In this document: one piece after another, positions 54,971 through 63,370 of the stretch
How the letters are laid out: every line of letters begins with the position of its first letter
How positions within the stretch are numbered: position 1 is the stretch's first letter
Source of the DNA: Rhizobium sp. SL86
GTDB taxonomy: Bacteria > Pseudomonadota > Alphaproteobacteria > Rhizobiales > Rhizobiaceae
Assembly: GCF_026672545.1 (NCBI RefSeq)
Contig: NZ_JAPPRJ010000001.1
Location: 2,439,872-2,503,871, forward strand
Length of the DNA stretch: 64,000 nucleotides
Reading direction: 5' to 3'
Notes under the pieces: generated by a model
What the model saw: only the letters and a program-made list of their open reading frames with translations
What the model was told of the DNA's origin: nothing
The model's database searches: none
Program-made: the position numbers and the translations under genes

Positions 54971-55053
54971 AGGCGCGCCTCGTTCGAAGATAGCCGCCAA
55001 GCTATCGCGCGCGCGAAAAAACGATCATGCCCGCATCGGCGGGCATGATCTCG
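54971..55053 (-). repeat. Prophage border element, copy A, with terminator-like hairpin
   Basis: Read on the minus strand: a 12-bp perfect hairpin GATCATGCCCGC / GCGGGCATGATC (55023-55050), then GTTTTTTCG, then CGCGCGCGATAGC and TGGCGGCTATC before the tape-measure start. The hairpin plus six T could partly terminate transcription between gp41 and the tape measure. The same blocks occur in copy B at 49157-49204. Confidence 0.65.
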
Positions 55054-55664
55054 TCAGGGGGTGTTGAGCCTTGCCACTTCCTGGCGCCAGGCCATCACCA
55101 TGTTCCACCAGTAGGTCAGCGTGCGGGCGTCGAAGCTGTCGATCTCGGCGGCCGAGAAGCCGGTACCATCGGCGAGCGCGCCAATCATCACCGGCCAGTT
55201 TTGCGGCCACTCGTCAAAAAAGAATTCAGCACCCGCCCGCAGTCGGCGATGTCGGCGGCGTCCATCTTGTCGAACAGCTTGTTCATCACCGCCTGGCTGA
55301 TCTTGGTCGATTGCGCGAAGGCGACCACGTTCATCATCTCCTCGCTGGCGGCGGCAATCGCCCGCTGATCGGCGCCGGTCAGTCGATGGAAGGTGAGCTG
55401 CTTGAACTCTCGTTCGCGCACCTTGCCGTCCTTCCTGCTGGCGACGATCTTCGGATAGAGGAGCGGCAGGGTGACCGTGCCGTCCGCGTTGACAGTCGCG
55501 CGTCTCGGCAGTTTGTCGAGGTCGCCGGCATCTTCATCGACGACGTCATCATCGTCGAGTTCATTATCCTCGTTGACGATGTCATCGTCGCTGGAGACCT
55601 TGGACATTTCGGCCAAGGCATCCTCGTCCAGATCGATATGGGTAGTGCGCCCGATCTTCGTCAT
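55054..55664 (-). CDS. Gp41-extended product made by -1 frameshift
   Basis: The heptamer T TTT TTG (bases 55221 to 55215) lies in the zero frame at Ser-Phe-Leu. A -1 slip there reads FFDEWPQNWPVM and continues 53 codons to the TGA at 55054-55056 (ending WWNMVMAWRQEVARLNTP). The result would be about 203 residues. The extension has the composition of a real coding frame, and Mu gp41 and most tail phages use the same device to make two chaperones for the tape measure. Confidence 0.75.
55188..55664 (-). CDS. Tail assembly chaperone gp41-like, zero-frame product
   Basis: A 158-residue protein from the ATG at 55664 (MTKIGRTTHIDLDEDALAEMSKV) with GAGGAG upstream. A long acidic stretch (SSDDDIVNEDNELDDDDVVDEDAGDLDKL) is followed by 'VTLPLLYPKIVASRKDGKVREREFKQLTFHRLTGADQRAIAAASEEMMNVVAFAQSTKISQAVMNKLFDKMDAADIADCGRVLNSFL', the phage tail assembly protein family (Mu gp41). 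It lies between tube and tape-measure genes, where tail phages place frameshifting chaperones. Confidence 0.87.
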   Translation of the reverse strand: MTKIGRTTHIDLDEDALAEMSKVSSDDDIVNEDNELDDDDVVDEDAGDLDKLPRRATVNADGTVTLPLLYPKIVASRKDGKVREREFKQLTFHRLTGADQRAIAAASEEMMNVVAFAQSTKISQAVMNKLFDKMDAADIADCGRVLNSFLTSGRKTGR

Positions 55665-56026
55665 GCGAGGATCTCCTCGGCCACGCCGCCCATCCATTTG
55701 AGCGGGATCTTGCCGCCTTCGCCGCCGGTGATCACTGGTCGATCGCCTTCCAGGAAGGCGTCATTGATGACGAAGGTCTGGCCGGTATCGCAGCGCACCT
55801 GCAATTCGCCCTCCGTCTCGTCGAAGAGGTCGGTCGCCCGCTGGCCGCGCTGCAGGTTGGTCGTCGCATTGACTTCCGAACCCTGGAATTCGCCGGCGCG
55901 GCCGACCGTGCGTCCATAGGTAACGCCGGTGTTCTTGATGCCGCCGAGGCGGATGGTGGCACCTTTTTCGACAGGGATCGTCCGGCCGCGCCAGACGATG
56001 TCGATGATGCCCAGAACCTGTGTCAT
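55661..56026 (-). CDS. Phage tail tube protein (Mu gp40/M)
   Basis: A 121-residue protein: GIIDIVWRGRTIPVEKGATIRLGGIKNTGVTYGRTVGRAGEFQGSEVNATTNLQRGQRATDLFDETEGELQVRCDTGQTFVINDAFLEGDRPVITGGEGGKIPLKWMGGVAEEI. This matches Mu-like tail tube proteins in length and motif. It follows the sheath gene by 12 bases and overlaps the gp41-like start by four bases. Confidence 0.9.
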   Translation of the reverse strand: MTQVLGIIDIVWRGRTIPVEKGATIRLGGIKNTGVTYGRTVGRAGEFQGSEVNATTNLQRGQRATDLFDETEGELQVRCDTGQTFVINDAFLEGDRPVITGGEGGKIPLKWMGGVAEEILA

Positions 56027-56038
56027 GGGTCAGACCTC

Positions 56039-57526
56039 CTAGACCTGGAATTCAAGCGAGCCGGCAAGCACCATCAGGTTGCCGACAACTTTGATCTGCT
56101 GGCGGCTTTCCAGCCGGTTACTGTCGTCCTCCGATCGCGCAAAAACGCTTTCCTTGATGGTGCGCGAGACGTCCTCGATCCAGACCTTTTCGCCGTAGAG
56201 CTTGCAGCGCGCGCCCCAGGACGCATGCATGCGGCCGGGCGTAACGACCGCTGTGCCCGGATCGGTGTCGTCGTCATCACGACGCACCAGGGCGGCGACG
56301 TCGTCGTCATCGACCAGCTTGGAGCGCGGATACATCAGCGAGACGTAGAGCGCCCAGTCATAGCGGATGCGCGACAGCGTTGCCGGAACCATGATGTCGA
56401 GCCAGGCACGATCGGCAGCGCCGAGGTTGGACGTCTTGTAGGTCGTGATCATGCGGCTGATCGTGGTCGTGCCGTCCGACAGATGATCGAAGGTCGAGAT
56501 CCCGCGATTGAGCAGCAGGTTCTTTTCTTCATCCGTAAACTGGTCAGCCGCCGCCGGCGCCATCACGCCCGGCAGCACCAGTGACCGGAGCTGGCGCGCC
56601 GGATCGTTGGTGAGGTGGAAGGCGGCAGTCGCCATGGCGGTCGCCGCAATCGTATAGGCCGGCGTCGGCGAAGCCTTCATGCCGCCGCAGGTGAGGAAGG
56701 GGCAATTGGTGAGATTGCCGAAGGTGGACAGTTCCCCGAACGTACCACGCTTGAAGGTGAAGCCATGGCAATCGAGTTTCGACATCGCCGTGTAGCGCGC
56801 GGTCAACCAGGTCGCGAGCAGGCCGAGATTGGTGGCATCCGCCCAGGGCGTCACAAGCTTGGTGATCCAGGTGTTGGTCAGCAGATCGAGCACCGACTGG
56901 ACCGACGGATTGCCGGCGCCGCCCGCCATGGCGGCGACGGTGATCGTGAGGCCCGAGGGCACCGGCTGGACGTCGGTATCGACGCGCAGGTCGATCTCGT
57001 TGCCGACCTCGCCACCGTGACGCGCCGTGCAGGTAACGACGCCGGCAGCCGACGCGGCGGTCACTTCCATGTCGAGATCCGCGTTGATCGCGGCGGCAAG
57101 CTTGGTTGCCATCGCTGTCACGTTGTCGGAGGTCAGCGCGGTAAAGCGCACCTGGCGTCCACCGATGCGGAAGCGCAGCACGACAGCCGAGGAGGCTGCT
57201 CCGACGAAGGTAAAGGTGCCGGTCGATTTGACCGCGCCTTCGGCATCGGCAAGCGCCGTAACATAAAGCGGCGTGACCTTGTTGGCGTCGCGGAAGGCCT
57301 TCACCATCTTGGCGCCGACCGAGCCACGGCCGAAGAGCACGTCGCCTTCGGCAGCGCGTGTCACTTCGATGATCTGGCCGGGAGCAAGCGTTCCGGCCGC
57401 CAGCTTCTGGCCAGCGATCATTGCCTTTTCCGGCCAGGCGAAGACGCCGGCATTGCGGTAGTTCGGCTTCACTTCCAGGAAGGTGCCGGGCTCCAACCAG
57501 TCATAGGGGATTTCGTCGAAATCCAT
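56039..57526 (-). CDS. Contractile tail sheath protein (Mu gp39/L)
   Basis: A 495-residue protein; the ATG at 57526 has GGAGG 9 bases upstream, while ATG 57532 is two codons earlier with poor spacing. The start MDFDEIPYDWLEPGTFLEVKPNYRNAG and the C-terminal 'LYVSLMYPRSKLVDDDDVAALVRRDDDDTDPGTAVVTPGRMHASWGARCKLYGEKVWIEDVSRTIKESVFARSEDDSNRLESRQQIKVVGNLMVLAGSLEFQV' are those of Mu-like sheaths. It identifies the phage as a myovirus. Confidence 0.93.
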   Translation of the reverse strand: MDFDEIPYDWLEPGTFLEVKPNYRNAGVFAWPEKAMIAGQKLAAGTLAPGQIIEVTRAAEGDVLFGRGSVGAKMVKAFRDANKVTPLYVTALADAEGAVKSTGTFTFVGAASSAVVLRFRIGGRQVRFTALTSDNVTAMATKLAAAINADLDMEVTAASAAGVVTCTARHGGEVGNEIDLRVDTDVQPVPSGLTITVAAMAGGAGNPSVQSVLDLLTNTWITKLVTPWADATNLGLLATWLTARYTAMSKLDCHGFTFKRGTFGELSTFGNLTNCPFLTCGGMKASPTPAYTIAATAMATAAFHLTNDPARQLRSLVLPGVMAPAAADQFTDEEKNLLLNRGISTFDHLSDGTTTISRMITTYKTSNLGAADRAWLDIMVPATLSRIRYDWALYVSLMYPRSKLVDDDDVAALVRRDDDDTDPGTAVVTPGRMHASWGARCKLYGEKVWIEDVSRTIKESVFARSEDDSNRLESRQQIKVVGNLMVLAGSLEFQV

Positions 57527-57528
57527 TG

Positions 57529-57765
57529 TCATTTGCCTCCTTTGGGCTTGGTCTTGGCGACGGCCTCGGCCTCGCCCGTTTCGGTGTCCGGCTCGGCTTC
57601 AAGCGCCGGCGCTTCGGTCGGCCGTTCGGCCTCGATCAGATCGCCATCGGCCAGGCGCCGGCGGCGAAACAGGCTGTCCTCGATGTCCATGCCGGTTGTC
57701 GGGATTTCGGTCCCATCCGGCAGATGGACTGTGCGGCCCGGTGCGGGTTGGAGGAATTTCATCAT
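57529..57765 (-). CDS. Small tail protein, DUF2635 (Mu gp38-like)
   Basis: A 78-residue protein from the ATG at 57765, overlapping the gp37-like stop by four bases: MKFLQPAPGRTVHLPDGTEIPTTGMDIEDSLFRRRRLADGDLIEAERP. The first 45 residues are the DUF2635 pattern; the tail is Glu/Ala/Lys-rich. It sits between gp37-like and sheath as in Mu. Confidence 0.88.
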   Translation of the reverse strand: MMKFLQPAPGRTVHLPDGTEIPTTGMDIEDSLFRRRRLADGDLIEAERPTEAPALEAEPDTETGEAEAVAKTKPKGGK

Positions 57766-58352
57766 GGGGCATCGTCCAGGGTGAGGGTGTCGGATACGGG
57801 CACGGCGTCAGGATCGGGCTCGACCATCCAGTCGATCGACAGCGCACGGAAATCGTCAGGCGTGATCAGATCGAGCTTGCCCGGATGCGCCGTGCACTGG
57901 ATCTCGAAATCCACCTGGGCGATCACGACCGCCTCGTCGCTCCAGCCGTCGGCAATCACGCTGTTGGCGCCGGTCACCGATGCAGATCCCGTGTCGGGTA
58001 GTGTCCAGCCATGCATGAGGGCAATCGCGACGTCGCCCATGGCGTCCAGCCCGATCCCCTTCACGTCACCTTTGAAGCGGGTTTCAAGGCCGCTTGAAGC
58101 CTTGAAGATGAGGATCAGCCGCCAGAGCATCCGGCCGGCCAACAGACGGCCGCTGCTGGCATCGGCCCGGAAACCCACCCAGGCAATGCCGATGAAGGGG
58201 GAGAGACGCGCCAGGCGTTCGAATTCCTTGACGGTCATGACCTGCGGCACGCGCTCGATCGCAAAAGTCTTTTCCGGGAAAGCGAGCCGCAGCCGTTCGG
58301 TGATCAGCGGCTCCATCTTGCGGATGTTAGTGTGTTGCAGGGTCAGCGCCAT
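57762..58352 (-). CDS. Tail terminator-like protein, DUF1834 (Mu gp37)
   Basis: A 196-residue protein. The DUF1834 pattern is seen in 'IRKMEPLITERLRLAFPEKTFAIERVPQ', 'EFERLARLSPFIGIAWVGF', 'GRMLWRLILIFKASSG.ETRFKGD..GIGLDAMGDVAIALMHGWTLPDTGSASVTGANSVIADGWSDEAVVIAQVDFEI'. Mu gp37 is a tail completion protein. Stop and start overlap with both neighbours. Confidence 0.88.
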   Translation of the reverse strand: MALTLQHTNIRKMEPLITERLRLAFPEKTFAIERVPQVMTVKEFERLARLSPFIGIAWVGFRADASSGRLLAGRMLWRLILIFKASSGLETRFKGDVKGIGLDAMGDVAIALMHGWTLPDTGSASVTGANSVIADGWSDEAVVIAQVDFEIQCTAHPGKLDLITPDDFRALSIDWMVEPDPDAVPVSDTLTLDDAP

Positions 58353-58786
58353 CAGAAGCCTCGCAGGCTGTCGAGCGACATGATGCGCGACCGATCGGAC
58401 ATGCGGGGACCGGAGCCGACGGCCGGACCGGCAGGCAGGGCCGCCGGCACGTCGAGATTGATCAGCTCCTTGGCGATGTTCTCCAGCCAGGTAATCGTTT
58501 CCTTGCGCGCCTTGCTCATCTCTTCGGAGGGCTCCATGTGCTCCCCCTGGGCCAGCTCGTAGCGGGCCAGAACACAGGAAGCGCGGACGATCTCCGCCGG
58601 CGGCGTCGCGATCGGCACCAGGTAGCGGCCACGGATATAGCCGTCGATCACAGCAGAGACGTCACTGAGTGCCTGCTCGATCTTCACCGCGTCCACCGTC
58701 TCGGCCGTGCGGTCCTCCGGCCGGGAGAGCCGGATCATGTGCGTCTCGCCGAAGCGGGCAATCATGTCGGTGACGGTGGCGTACAT
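58352..58786 (-). CDS. Head-tail connector, DUF1320 (Mu gp36)
   Basis: A 144-residue protein: MYATVTDMIARFGETHMIRLSRPEDRTAETVDAVKIEQALSDVSAVIDGYIRGRYLVPIATPPAEIVRASCVLARYELAQ. This is the DUF1320 pattern (gp6-like connector). It starts after AAGGATCACAAATG and overlaps the next gene by one base. Confidence 0.9.
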   Translation of the reverse strand: MYATVTDMIARFGETHMIRLSRPEDRTAETVDAVKIEQALSDVSAVIDGYIRGRYLVPIATPPAEIVRASCVLARYELAQGEHMEPSEEMSKARKETITWLENIAKELINLDVPAALPAGPAVGSGPRMSDRSRIMSLDSLRGF

Positions 58787-58809
58787 TTGTGATCCTTGTT
58801 CGAAGCGGC

Positions 58810-59211
58810 CTATTTCTTGGCCGCCGGCTTCTCCGTGGCCGGCTTCTCGGCTGCGGCCTTCGTGGCGGCGTCGAGCTTGGCCTGCAGGTCATCGATCTTC
58901 GCCTGCAGCTCGGTCGCCTTTTCAGCCGCCTTGTCGCTGACAGCCTGATCAAAGGCCTTCTGCAGATCCTCGGCCTTGGCCTGGAGACGACTGTCCACCT
59001 CGGCCTTCACGCGCGCCTCAAAGTCCGCCTCGGTCGTGGTGCTCTCGCCGTCCTCGAGTTCCCGCACGGTAAAGTTCGGGTCTGCATTGAAGGCCTTGAT
59101 CTCGGCCTCGCTCCAGCGGCCGGCGTCGTAGAAGGCGGTCGCCGGATGGGCGATGCCATTGCGGCGCATGCCAGGCGAGGTGCAGATGATCTGGAATTTC
59201 TTCGCGCTCAT
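58810..59211 (-). CDS. Mu gp35-like protein
   Basis: A 133-residue protein. The N-terminal half resembles Mu gp35/HI1506-type proteins: FQIICTSPGMRRNGIAHPATAFYDAGRWSEAEIKAFNADPNFTVREL. The rest is a Lys/Ala/Glu-rich coiled coil (KAEVDSRLQAKAEDLQKAFDQAVSDKAAEKATELQAKIDDLQAKLDAATKAA) with a basic Pro tail. It may bind capsid or connector; role not established. Confidence 0.8.
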   Translation of the reverse strand: MSAKKFQIICTSPGMRRNGIAHPATAFYDAGRWSEAEIKAFNADPNFTVRELEDGESTTTEADFEARVKAEVDSRLQAKAEDLQKAFDQAVSDKAAEKATELQAKIDDLQAKLDAATKAAAEKPATEKPAAKK

Positions 59212-59236
59212 GCTTCGTCCTTTCGGGTTTCGAGAA

Positions 59237-59298
59237 AGCGGCTCGGATCAGCCGTTTTCCGGAGACCCGTCGCCGGCGGGGAGGTGCGCCGGCGACGG
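59237..59298 (-). terminator. Hairpin pair after the major head gene
   Basis: Two stems lie in the 119-base gap downstream of the head gene: a 12-bp perfect stem CCGTCGCCGGCG / CGCCGGCGACGG (59267-59298) and a 6-bp stem AACGGCT-gatccg-AGCCG followed by CTTTC (59237-59258). They probably reduce read-through so that capsid protein is made in excess. Confidence 0.6.
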
Positions 59299-59330
59299 CA
59301 AGGGGACGCGAGACCTGCCCCTGGGGGAGG

Positions 59331-60230
59331 TCAGGCGAGGTAGGGAACCTTCACGACCGACACCATGCGGGCCATGACGTTGGTCTCGCCGCCATTGGTC
59401 AGTTCCGCTTCGACCAGTTTGCGTGCGGTGATTTCCAGCGCCGGCGGCACGAGCAGCTTCTTGGCGGAGATGTTCAGCACCTGGCCGGAGCGGCGGCGGA
59501 TCGTGCTCATCGCAGTCAGCGCCGCCGAGAGGTTCGCTTCGTTCAGCGTCGCCTTCGATTTGTAGGCGGTCTGCCAGAGACCGAGGCCGGCATTTGAGCG
59601 CCCATCGACGCCCCAGACGAATTTGCCCTGGTAAAAGACGTTTGGATCGTCAGGCGACTGCATCGGGGTAAGAACGAAGGGACGACGGGTCTGATACACC
59701 AAGGGCTTCACTGCCTGAGCATCATCGACCAGGTACCAGGCGGGACCGGCGCCATCTGTGAAGTTGGCAACAGAGATCTGATTGCCCTGCTCGTTGTAGC
59801 CGGGATGGTCCGTGTCGAAGAAATACTGGCCGTCGTAGCACTTCAGCGTCTCGCCGGTCTTGAAGAGCGGCCAGCAGAGAAGATCCGGGAATTCGGCAGC
59901 ATCCTGGCCCATCTGTCCGGCGACCGGCGTGAAGATGCCAAGCTGATCATCCTCGATCTGTTCACGCTTGATGGCGATCGTCTTCTCGAAGGTCTTGTTG
60001 CGGATGGTGTAAGTCAGCGCGCCAAGATCATGGATCATGCGATCGCCGATCCATTCGCGGAAGCCGGGCAGATCGTCCAGGCGCGGATATTCGTTGATCG
60101 CCGAGGTCGAGGGGACGGGCATTGCCACCATCGTGTAGAGCGGCGAGATCGAAGCGAACCGCTGATTGAAGGCGGTCGAAAGCCCGGTATAGATGGCGCG
60201 CAGCGTGCTGGCGTTGATATCCATGGTCAA
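59331..60230 (-). CDS. Major head protein T (Mu gp34)
   Basis: A 299-residue protein of the Mu-like major head subunit family: 'NASTLRAIYTGLSTAFNQRFASISPLYTMVAMPVPSTSAINEYPRLDDLPGFREWIGDRMIHDLGALTYTIRNKTFEKTIAIKREQIEDDQLGIFTPVAGQMGQDAAEFPDLL', then 'CYDGQYFFDTDHP' and 'LVVPPALEITARKLVEAELTNGGETNVMARMVSVVKVPYLA'. It forms the capsid shell. Confidence 0.93.
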   Translation of the reverse strand: MTMDINASTLRAIYTGLSTAFNQRFASISPLYTMVAMPVPSTSAINEYPRLDDLPGFREWIGDRMIHDLGALTYTIRNKTFEKTIAIKREQIEDDQLGIFTPVAGQMGQDAAEFPDLLCWPLFKTGETLKCYDGQYFFDTDHPGYNEQGNQISVANFTDGAGPAWYLVDDAQAVKPLVYQTRRPFVLTPMQSPDDPNVFYQGKFVWGVDGRSNAGLGLWQTAYKSKATLNEANLSAALTAMSTIRRRSGQVLNISAKKLLVPPALEITARKLVEAELTNGGETNVMARMVSVVKVPYLA

Positions 60231-60233
60231 TCC

Positions 60234-60629
60234 TCAGAGGGTTGCGAGCCAGACGCCGTCCGCGTCGATGGCGTCGATGGTGCCGAGTGCCAGAAGCGAG
60301 CCGGCCGTCAGCGTGAAGGTGTCGTCGGCCGAGGCGTAGACGGTGGCGCCGATATTCGAGACGGCAGCACCGGCGAGCGGGATCAGCCGGACGTCCTTCT
60401 CGACGGTCACGTACAGGTCGCCGGTGGCGCCGCCGCTGTTATCGGCTCGCTCCTCGGCAAAGCCGATCAGCTTGACGGCAGACGCATGGCCCGCTGGCAC
60501 GGCGTACTTGTCGGCGGTGATGCCCACGGCGGTGCCACCGTAGATCTTCTGGCCGCCGAGAACCGGATAGCCATAACGGCGGCCGAGGCCGGGTTTCTTC
60601 TTCGAGCGGATGTCGTCGGTCGCAGCCAT
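60234..60629 (-). CDS. Capsid decoration-like protein
   Basis: A 131-residue, beta-rich protein: 'GYPVLGGQKIYGGTAVGITADKYAVPAGHASAVKLIGFAEERADNSGGATGDLYVTVEKDVRLIPLAGAAVSNIGATVYASADDTFTLT...LALGTIDAIDADGVWLATL'. The pattern is like DUF2190-type small capsid proteins of other phages. It lies between protease and head genes. This position is gp33 (scaffold Z) in Mu itself, so this phage is of a variant type. Confidence 0.75.
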   Translation of the reverse strand: MAATDDIRSKKKPGLGRRYGYPVLGGQKIYGGTAVGITADKYAVPAGHASAVKLIGFAEERADNSGGATGDLYVTVEKDVRLIPLAGAAVSNIGATVYASADDTFTLTAGSLLALGTIDAIDADGVWLATL

Positions 60630-60630
60630 G

Positions 60631-61672
60631 TCAGAGATCCTTTCCGTGGAGCGCCTTGGAGCGATCGGCGAAGGTCTTTTTCGTCGATGCCCATCATGGC
60701 GGCGATCTGCTTGTCTTCGGCAGCCAATGCAGCGCCGGCTTCCGGCTCGCGATGTCCGCCAAGGCCGCCGGCATTGATCGACGGCAGGAGAGCGATCTCC
60801 TTCTCGACCTCTGCCGGGTCCTTCATGTGGCGGGCGATCATGTGATCCTTCAGCGCCGGCACGATCTTGCCGGCCTTGACGGCCTCCTCGACCACCGAGA
60901 CCGCCTTGTCGCGGGCATGGGTCGAGATTCGGGTGGTGAGCTGGCTCTGCAGCGAAGTGACCGTCGTCTTCAGCTCGGGGTTTTCCGCCTCGGCAGCCGT
61001 GACCTTGCCGCGCGACTGCAGCGCCGTGACAAGCGCGTCGCCGGACGTGCCGGTCGGCAGATCAACGGCTTCAACGATCTTGCCGATCAGGGCGGTATGT
61101 GCCGAGCGTTCTTGCTGGGCCTGATGGGCGGATGCGACGGCCGCCAGAACCTGGCCTCCGTCGCTTTCCGGAAGGCCAAGCGCCTCCGCAACTGTTCAAG
61201 CATTACAGCCTCCTGGCTATGGTTATGGAGTGCGGTGAGAGTGAGGTTCCGATTGTTGGTGCGGCGGCACGCAGCAGCCGAATGACCTGGTGTGGCGCAT
61301 CCTTGGGTGGACGAAGACCGGCGACAGGTAGCCGTAGCTTTTGGAGATCCGATCCATCGGCCTTCCGGTGTCCACTCGACATTTCCCCAAATGCCATCCT
61401 CGGGCGCTTCAGCGCAACGATCCAGGCAACTGCCGGTGTTGGTTTCCCTCCGGCGCCAGATGATCGATGGCGTGGTTGATGTCGATCGGGAGCTGGCGAC
61501 CAGGCAGAATGGAGGCGGCGATACACCGGCCGGCGATGTGACCTCATAGGGTCCGCGACCGTCCGAGCCGGAGGAATACACCTGCCGGAATGAGGTGAAC
61601 CCATTCTGGCGGTCCCTGTTCGGCCTCGTCGACGCCCATCGGCAGGAGGAAGGAGTTGATCGCTGTTTGCAT
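60631..61672 (-). pseudogene. Protease/scaffold protein I (Mu gp32), frameshifted
   Basis: Reading frames taken in turn give the gpI protein: MQTAINSFLLPM start at 61672, then 'SDGRGPYEVTSPAG', 'IAASILPGRQLPIDINHAIDHLAPEG', 'AVAWIVALK', 'GYLSPVFVHPR', 'NNRNLTLTALHNHSQEAVMLEQL', and a long C-part with VVEEAVKAGKIVPALKDHMIARHM. One clear event is a run of five A where four are needed (near 60675-60679) before TFADRSKALHGKDL and the stop at 60631. At least five frame changes are required. Sequence error is more likely than decay. Confidence 0.8.
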
Positions 61673-61704
61673 GGCCGGAAAGTGCCATGCGCCGCGTGAT
61701 CAGA

Positions 61705-62238
61705 TCAGCCCGCCACGGCGGGCGGCATGTGCGGCTCATGTCGTATCAGCGGGGAGATAGCGCTCGACGAAGAGAAGACGATCTCTGCGACCGATGTTTC
61801 GTCCTCGGCAGATATCCCGAGGTAGGGGCGGGCGGGCAAGGTGACGCTCTTGGCCTTCGATGAGATCGCCGCCGATGAAGAAGACCAGCGCCGAGGCATC
61901 CTCTTCGGCACGATCGTCGCCTTCCTGGTGGACGCGAGCATAGATGACCGTTCGTGCCGACACGCACCTCGTCCTGCCCTGCCTGGGCGTTGATGCTGCC
62001 GCGCAGACGCCCGCTTTCAGTGGATGCGGGTGTTGCGCTTGGTGGCAGCATAGGCGGTGTTCAAAGTCGGCAGGCATTGCCCTCCGGATCGGTCTGGGTG
62101 ACGAGCGCTATGCGTCGAGGCGACCAGTTCGTTCCGATCGCCGCCACGACCGGTTGTATTGCCCATGGAAGGCAAGCGTCCGGAACGCCTCCTGGACGGC
62201 GCGGTCCTGGATCGTGACGGAAATGGAGCGCCACTCAT
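61705..62238 (-). pseudogene. Virion morphogenesis protein G (Mu gp31), frameshifted
   Basis: Starts at ATG 62238, overlapping the gp30 stop. Pieces in shifting frames read SISVTIQDRAVQEAFRTLA, 'SMGNTTGR', 'LNTAYAATKRNTRI', 'SGRLRGSINAQAGQDEVRVGTN', 'VIYARVHQEG', 'SALVFFIGGDLIE' and 'LPARPYLGISAEDETSVAEIV', ending PHMPPAVAG. This is the phage virion morphogenesis family (PF05069). No single frame runs through, because of repeated single-base shifts. The 3' end overlaps a GCCCGCC/GGCGGGC hairpin. Confidence 0.75.
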
Positions 62239-63370
62239 CGACGCGCCTTCTTGAGGGAGATAAGACGAGCCAGCGCCGATCACCGTCCGGATCGCCGCAT
62301 TGCCATCGTCCAGGGCACCGCCATCGACGCGACCCGTGACAGTCACCTGCCATCCTCCGCTGTCCGGATGCGGGCGCCCTTCTTCAGCAGCCGCCTCGGA
62401 TCGTGGCGAAAACATCAGCCGCGGATTTGTCCGCATCCGTGCGGATACGATCCGCTGTCAGCGCAATCGTCGCCGGCATTGACTGAGGCGTCGAGATCGT
62501 CTTCGACGACGGCAACCGGCGTCCAGGACCCGGTCCGGGCCATTTGCCCTTCAGCGCCGACCTGACAAAGGCGGCAACATTGGCCTGGTTGCGGAAACCG
62601 CCTTCGGACCAGGCGCCGTCTGTTTCAGCCAGGCCATGCTGGGATTGTAGGCGAAGGATGGATCGACGCTGAGCGGCTGATCGGTGCCCAGCTGGTCGAG
62701 ATCCGGCGCACGATCGGGACCGTTTTGCCCAGGCGCTTCAACCGCGCCCGAGAAATCGGAATGATGGCAGCCGCACCGGAACCCGTTCGGCGGATAGGCC
62801 GTCACCCAGAACGGATCGTCGGCCGGATAGATCTTTTCGTCCCATGCCTTGTGCTGCGGCGCGGATGAAGTGCGCCGGAATGGCGATATTGCCAATAACG
62901 TCGCGAGCGTATCGGCTCGGTCATCTGGGCATAGCGGCCGGCGGCATAGGCGGTCGCAAGATTGGTTCGAAGATCGTTCGCGTGCAGCCGAGTTCGCCCT
63001 TGTAGGACCAGCCGTGCGTTTTCGATCTGGTCGAAGTCCGTGAAACTCCTCGAGCGTCGTGCGCGTCGCCTTCTCGATCGATGCCCTGAAGTCATCGACG
63101 AGCGCCACTCGGATGGCGCCGGCGACCATGAACATCTTGGAATGCGCCGCATCCCAGACGTCCGCCAGCTTTGCGTCGGGATGGAGACTTTCGTGACGGA
63201 AATAGGCTATAGCTTCGTCGAACGGCAGATCGAGCGGATACCCGCTGCCGCCATCCTCCCGATCAGACTGCAATCGATTTCGAAGCCGCTTCAAGGCCGT
63301 GGGCCGATTTAGCGCCCTGCCCGCTTCGCCTTACCTCGACGCGGCGAAGCGCCAGCGGCCCGCTATTCAT
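62235..63370 (-). pseudogene. Mu F-like head morphogenesis protein (gp30), frameshifted
   Basis: Begins MNSGPLA at 63370, overlapping the portal stop. The next clear piece is 'GYPLDLPFDEAIAYFRHESLHPDAKLADVWDAAHSKMFMVAGAIRVALVDDFRASIEKA', then 'RTIFETNLATAYAAGRYAQMTEP', 'WDEKIYPADDPFWVTAYPPNGFRCGC' (typical MuF motif), 'GIDPSFAYNPSMAWLKQ'-like and 'WQVTVTGRVDGGALDDGNAAIRTVIGAGSS', ending RLISLKKARR. It is a minor head protein linked to DNA entry. Multiple single-base shifts break it. Confidence 0.78.

Noticed and set aside
55025..55210. Independent small gene between gp41 and the tape measure
   Set aside because: The frame with sensible composition here is the -1 extension of gp41; the other frame is Arg-rich and has no start signal.
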